DNA of 64,000 nucleotides from Lacinutrix sp. WUR7 (GTDB lineage Bacteria > Bacteroidota > Bacteroidia > Flavobacteriales > Flavobacteriaceae). Of the stretch, positions 60,354 to 64,000 are shown in pieces. The stretch is from assembly GCF_016864015.1 (NCBI RefSeq), contig NZ_CP045067.1, positions 2,428,001 to 2,492,000 of the forward strand, read 5' to 3'. Below the pieces are notes generated by a model, which was not told where the DNA came from, made no database searches, and saw nothing but the letters and a program-made list of their open reading frames with translations. The position numbers and the translations under genes are program-made. Each line of letters starts with the position of its first letter. Within the stretch, counting starts at the first letter, position 1.

Positions 60354-61250
60354 TTAGTTTTTGTCTGTAAGCTGAAGAAATTGTTCTTCAAGACTTTCTT
60401 TTCGTTGTACTAAATGGGATAATACGATTCCTTTTTCAAACATCAACTTATTGAAATCTGAAGCATCCATTGGTGCATTTAAAAAGGCAGTAATTAAACC
60501 GTTTTCCACTTTTATGTTTTTAAAAGTAGTATTACTTTCTAATAGCTTTATTAAATCTTCTTGTTTGTCGGCTTTTAATTCAAAAAAACCATGGCTCGAA
60601 ATCATTTCGTCTACACGACCAGAATATAATTTTTCTCCTTTACGAAGTACTACAACATGCGAGCATACTTTTTCTACTTCGTCGAGTAGGTGAGAAGCTA
60701 AAAGAATGGTAGTTCCTTTTGCTGCAATATCTTGTATTATTTTACGTATTTGATGAATCCCTTGCGGGTCTAATCCGTTTGTCGGCTCATCAAGAATTAA
60801 TATTTCAGGATCATTTAATAAAGCCGAAGCAATAGCTAGACGTTGTTTCATACCTAAAGAATAGGTGTTAAACTTGTGGTCTTTTCTATCTTCTAAACCA
60901 ACAACAGCTAGTTTTTCTTCAATTTTACAATAATCAACGCCTTTAATTTTGCAAACCAGTTTTAGGTTTTGAGCAGCTGTCATGTATGGGTAAAAGTTAG
61001 GACGCTCAATAATGGCTCCCACTTTTTTTAATGCATCATGTGTAGATACCGTTCCATCAAACCATTTAAAATCTCCTTGCGTTTTGTTTACCACATTTAA
61101 GACAATTCCTAATGTTGTAGATTTCCCACTTCCGTTTGGTCCAAGAATACCATAAACGTTTCCTTTTTTTATAGTAAACGAAAGGTCTTTTACTGCTGTG
61201 AGATAGCCAAATTTTTTGGTAAGGTTATTAATCGTAAGAATAGATTCCAA
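60354..61250 (-). CDS. ABC transporter ATP-binding protein
   Basis: The 298-residue ATPase has Walker A GPNGSGKST, signature YSLGMKQRLAIA, Walker B ILILDEPTNGLD and H-loop LASHLLDE. A C-terminal extension of about 80 residues follows, as in BcrA-type proteins. The start is TTG at 61250: the conserved N-terminus (ESILTINNLTKKFG) begins there and no in-frame ATG precedes the Walker A motif. It forms a two-gene unit with the permease. Confidence 0.92.
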   Translation of the reverse strand: MESILTINNLTKKFGYLTAVKDLSFTIKKGNVYGILGPNGSGKSTTLGIVLNVVNKTQGDFKWFDGTVSTHDALKKVGAIIERPNFYPYMTAAQNLKLVCKIKGVDYCKIEEKLAVVGLEDRKDHKFNTYSLGMKQRLAIASALLNDPEILILDEPTNGLDPQGIHQIRKIIQDIAAKGTTILLASHLLDEVEKVCSHVVVLRKGEKLYSGRVDEMISSHGFFELKADKQEDLIKLLESNTTFKNIKVENGLITAFLNAPMDASDFNKLMFEKGIVLSHLVQRKESLEEQFLQLTDKN

Positions 61251-61311
61251 AGTATTAAGGTTTGATTAGTTATAGGTAAGACGAAGGAAGCCGAAAAATG
61301 TTACAGATTAA

Positions 61312-61350
61312 AATGAAAAAGCACCCTAATTATTTAAATTAGAGTGCTTA
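61312..61350 (-). terminator. Terminator of the pRiA4b ORF-3-like gene
   Basis: On the minus strand AAGCACTCTAATT...AATTAGGGTGCTT (61349-61319) with one G-T pair is followed by TTTC ATTTT. It begins 24 bases after the stop codon at 61373. Confidence 0.85.
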
Positions 61351-61372
61351 AAATTTTATAATAGAACTTTAT

Positions 61373-61888
61373 TTAGTTCCAGTTTTCTTCAAAGTCTAGA
61401 TTGTCATAATCGTTAATATCATAACCATCATCAAACTCGTCAAATTCATCTAAATCATCACTTTCAAAGTTTTTAATAGGCGCTTCATCCGGAATTTGAC
61501 CATGCACAAACATCAAGTTTGGGTAATCTTGTCCTTCGGCTTCCTCTACAATTTCAGCTAGCTCCACATAAAAGGTCCACATGCTTAAAAAGTCGTACAC
61601 ATAAATTAGTTTGGTAGCCATCTCATGTGTTACATCGTTAATTGCAGTTTCGTTCATTAAACGCACAGCATTGGCACCTTCGCTAACATCAAACATCGAG
61701 ATTTCTTCGCCTTGTTCCCAAGTATCGTTACTTATATAAAAGGAAGCCATTTCTAATCCGTCAAAACCAAAAGACTGGGTGATGATGTTATGTAAGTCTT
61801 CTAAAGTATCTGTTTCGCGGATTTCTAAATCACGAAAAATATCTTCTTCGGTGTCATTATCTAGTACTACTCTAAATCTGTAAATCAT
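61373..61888 (-). CDS. pRiA4b ORF-3-like protein with acidic tail
   Basis: The 171-residue protein has the plasmid pRiA4b ORF-3 / IS1096-passenger-like fold (MIYRFRVVLDNDTEEDIFRDLEI, DTLEDLHNIITQSFGFDGLEMASFYI, TKLIYVYDFLSMWTFYVELAEI). A very acidic C-terminus (about 140-171, mainly D and E) follows. No activity is established. Despite the family name nothing around it suggests a mobile element, and it is a standard chromosomal gene in Flavobacteriia. The acidic tail may mimic nucleic acid or bind basic proteins, which is speculation. Confidence 0.85.
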   Translation of the reverse strand: MIYRFRVVLDNDTEEDIFRDLEIRETDTLEDLHNIITQSFGFDGLEMASFYISNDTWEQGEEISMFDVSEGANAVRLMNETAINDVTHEMATKLIYVYDFLSMWTFYVELAEIVEEAEGQDYPNLMFVHGQIPDEAPIKNFESDDLDEFDEFDDGYDINDYDNLDFEENWN

Positions 61889-61983
61889 GGTAAAATATTA
61901 TTTTGCAAAGATACGATTTCCATACTCTAAAAACCAAGAACTAAATTCCAACTTTTGGTATTTTAATTAAAGCGTTTTTTACT

Positions 61984-62997
61984 TTATCTACTATAACGAT
62001 GCAGTGTAAATGTCATAGCGCTTAATAAGAAAAAAGCGCCAATTTGATGTGCAACACCTAATACTAATGGTACTTGATATATAATGGTTAGTACACCTAG
62101 TAAAAATTGAAATCCGACCAATATTAATAAGGAATGGATTGCTATTTTTTGATATCTAGTAGTTGTTTTCTTTTTTGCTTGAAACCATATAATGAAAATG
62201 AAAATAACGACTATATAGGCAACTGTTCGATGTATAAACTGAATACCACTTGGGTTTTCAATAAGATTTTTATAAAACGGATGAAGGATATAGACGGTTT
62301 CGTGCATAAATTTACCTTCGTTCATTAAAGGCCAATGGTTATGTAGTAACCCGGCTTTTAAACCAGCTACAAAAGCGCCGTAAATAATTTGAAAAATTAA
62401 TAGGATGTAACCAATACCAATAAGATTTCTAAACTTTTTGTCAACAGCTTTTTTCTCTGGAAATATTAAATCAAGAGCAACCCATAATGTTGCGGCAAAA
62501 GTTAAAAAGGCAGTGGTTAAATGTGCTGCCAATCTAAAATGACTTACATCTGGTTTATCTACTAATCCGCTTTTTACCATATACCAACCTAAAAAACCTT
62601 GAAAGCCTCCAAGAACAAGAAGTACGATGCATTTTTTTATTGTTTTTTTGCTAAGCTGTTTGGTTGCTAAAAAGTATAAAAATGGAATGATAAAAACCAT
62701 GCCTATTAAACGACCAATGACGCGGTGTAGCCATTCCCAGAAATAAATACTTTTAAAATCTTCTAATGTAAAATGGGAATGTAGTTTTTGAAATTCTGGA
62801 TATTGCTGGTATAACGCAAAAGCTTCTTGCCATGCAGCTTCGCCAATAGGAGGAATAGTTCCTGTTATTAATTTATAATTAGAGATGGATAAACCAGAAT
62901 CTGTTAATCTAGTAATACCTCCAACTACTACCATAACGAAGATTAATAAACAGCCAGTAAACAGCCAGTAGATTACTTTTTTATTGTCCTTTTTCAT
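61984..62997 (-). CDS. ctaA: Haem A synthase (COX15/CtaA family)
   Basis: The 337-residue membrane enzyme converts haem O to haem A for cytochrome oxidase. Eight transmembrane helices in two four-helix halves carry the haem-ligand histidines and family marks: MVVVGGITRLTDSGLSISNYKLITGTIPP, FWEWLHRVIGRLIG, HFRLAAHLTTAF, FIHRTVAYIVV and GVAHQIGAF. The insertion GLKAGLLHNHWPLMNEGKFM is typical of the proteobacterial / mitochondrial COX15 branch. The start overlaps the stop of the upstream acetyltransferase gene by four bases (ATGA). Confidence 0.94.
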   Translation of the reverse strand: MKKDNKKVIYWLFTGCLLIFVMVVVGGITRLTDSGLSISNYKLITGTIPPIGEAAWQEAFALYQQYPEFQKLHSHFTLEDFKSIYFWEWLHRVIGRLIGMVFIIPFLYFLATKQLSKKTIKKCIVLLVLGGFQGFLGWYMVKSGLVDKPDVSHFRLAAHLTTAFLTFAATLWVALDLIFPEKKAVDKKFRNLIGIGYILLIFQIIYGAFVAGLKAGLLHNHWPLMNEGKFMHETVYILHPFYKNLIENPSGIQFIHRTVAYIVVIFIFIIWFQAKKKTTTRYQKIAIHSLLILVGFQFLLGVLTIIYQVPLVLGVAHQIGAFFLLSAMTFTLHRYSR

Positions 62998-63449
62998 TGT
63001 TGAATTAATTCTTTTTCAAAACATAAGCTATTTTCCATAGCAACGTATTGACCGTAATTAGAAATGATTTTATACTTACTCTTTTTATAAAAGGAAACTG
63101 CTTCCACTTGTCTAATTCCTGTTTCTAAAATGCAGGTTTTATACTGTAACTCTTTAGCCCAATTTTCTAGTTCCTGTAGTATTTTACCAGCAATGCCATT
63201 TCCTCTTGCATCCGGTTTTGTAAACATGCGTTTTATTTCTACGCTACTTGTATGAAATTCTTTAAAAGCACCACAACCAACAGGCTTATTATCTATGTAT
63301 GCTACAATAACATGTTGTAAAACATCAATATTATTGTATTGGTTATAGAAGTCGTGTTCTTCTCCGTCAGTTATTTTTAAATAGGAATCTAGTTGTTTTA
63401 CTAAGTAAACAAAGTCGTTATTTTCAGAATTCGTTCTAACTAAATCCAT
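62994..63449 (-). CDS. GNAT-family N-acetyltransferase
   Basis: The 151-residue single-domain acetyltransferase has the acetyl-CoA binding motif A segment IKRMFTKPDARGNGIAGKIL (R/Q-x-x-G-x-G/A), preceded by PVGCGAFKEF and followed by YKTCILETGIRQVEAVSFYKKSKYK. Such enzymes acetylate amines of small molecules or proteins; the substrate is not readable. It is coupled to the haem A synthase gene through an ATGA overlap, which may only reflect compact organisation. Confidence 0.88.
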   Translation of the reverse strand: MDLVRTNSENNDFVYLVKQLDSYLKITDGEEHDFYNQYNNIDVLQHVIVAYIDNKPVGCGAFKEFHTSSVEIKRMFTKPDARGNGIAGKILQELENWAKELQYKTCILETGIRQVEAVSFYKKSKYKIISNYGQYVAMENSLCFEKELIQQ

Positions 63450-63482
63450 TTTTTTGTTTTTTTACTTACGGAACACTGCCAA

Positions 63483-64000
63483 CTACTCGCTTTTTGTTAG
63501 TCCTAAACGTGCTCCTTCTTTTAGCATTAATTGAAAAGCGGCATCAAATTCATTCGGGATTTCTCCTTCTAAAATAGCTTCTTTTATCACTTCTTTAATA
63601 AGTCCGATTTCTTTGGAAGGCTTCAAATTAAAAGCTTTCATAATTTCTTCACCAGATATTGGGGGTTGAAAATTACGAACACTATCTCTTTCTTCTACTT
63701 CTACAATTTTTTCACGAACAATCTTAAAATTGTTATGATATTTCTTAAATTTATGTGGATTTTTAGTAGTAATATCTGCTTCGCAAAGTGTCATTAAATC
63801 ATCTACATATTCACCAGCATCAAAAACCAAACGACGTACTGCAGAATCGGTAACATCTTGTGCTAATACAATAGGTCTGGAACTCATAAAAACCATTTTT
63901 TGGACAAACTTCATTTTGTCATTCAATGGCATTTTTAGTCTTTTAAATAAGCGATACACCATTTTTGATCCTTCAAATTCATGCGAATGAAAGGTCCAAC
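63483..64000 (-). CDS. cca: CCA-adding tRNA nucleotidyltransferase, C-terminal part (5' end beyond window)
   Basis: The frame is open to the right edge and continues past any internal ATG: codons before 63962 read [12 protein letters not shown]. The gene is therefore truncated by the window, with about 172 codons visible. The visible part is the C-terminal region of class II CCA-adding enzymes of Bacteroidota: [80 protein letters not shown]. The enzyme restores the 3' CCA end of tRNAs. The catalytic nucleotidyltransferase head lies outside the window. Confidence 0.9.
   Translation of the reverse strand, partial: WTFHSHEFEGSKMVYRLFKRLKMPLNDKMKFVQKMVFMSSRPIVLAQDVTDSAVRRLVFDAGEYVDDLMTLCEADITTKNPHKFKKYHNNFKIVREKIVEVEERDSVRNFQPPISGEEIMKAFNLKPSKEIGLIKEVIKEAILEGEIPNEFDAAFQLMLKEGARLGLTKSE

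Noticed and set aside
61373-61888. Mobile-element gene, suggested by the pRiA4b / IS1096 family name
   Set aside because: No inverted repeats, transposase or composition change surround it. The family is a common chromosomal gene in Flavobacteriia.

Overview
The window reads as a chromosomal piece of a marine-type member of the Flavobacteriaceae (phylum Bacteroidota). Evidence: low G+C content, type IX secretion system (T9SS) sorting domains at the C-termini of ten proteins, Bacteroidota-type promoters (TTTG around -33, TAnnTTTG around -7), A-rich start regions without Shine-Dalgarno sequences, and family-typical housekeeping genes (ilvE, mnmD, grpE-dnaJ, lysA, sucC, uvrB, ctaA, cca). I see no rRNA, tRNA, insertion sequence, prophage or CRISPR array.

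Region 1 (1-12.5 kb, all minus strand): secreted proteins and their likely regulator. A partial repeat protein and a beta-helix protein form one unit. Next come a two-fold LRR/Ig-like T9SS protein and a four-gene signalling operon (lipoprotein, two paralogous TPR histidine kinases, one NarL-type response regulator). An M36 metalloprotease with a P-domain and T9SS tail follows. Three 18-base inverted repeats of one pattern, each placed upstream of a TAnnTTTG box, link the operon to the two neighbouring secreted-protein units. I propose them as the regulator's operators; this is the strongest candidate here for an undescribed circuit.

Region 2 (12.6-39.2 kb): housekeeping and accessory genes on both strands. 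It includes a MazG-like hydrolase, ilvE, a DUF4920 lipoprotein / haem-c lipoprotein / mnmD cluster, yceI and grpE-dnaJ. It continues with an ABC exporter / MscS channel / AAA+ response regulator operon, a PPK2 kinase, small DUF genes, an esterase and an M28 peptidase. Last come a T9SS type A protein, a sterol-desaturase homologue, lysA, sucC, DUF1456, a TerB-like protein and uvrB. At four convergent junctions the intrinsic terminator is built into the last codons of the opposing gene. A tandem array of 18.7 copies of a 7-base unit abuts the uvrB stop codon.

Region 3 (39.3-59.4 kb, all minus strand): seven consecutive large secreted proteins with T9SS type B (gliding-motility-associated) C-termini. 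They fall into three paralogous pairs plus one singleton. A roughly 95-residue module occurs 11, 4, 2, 1 and 1 times in five of them, and a 27-residue two-cysteine repeat occurs 11 and 5 times in the other two. Two subtypes of the C-terminal signal cut across the pairs, which suggests module shuffling within the locus.

Region 4 (59.5-64 kb, minus strand): an ABC transporter, a pRiA4b ORF-3-like acidic protein, haem A synthase, a GNAT acetyltransferase and the 3' part of a CCA-adding enzyme gene that runs off the window.

All family names come from reading motifs by eye; no database search was run.
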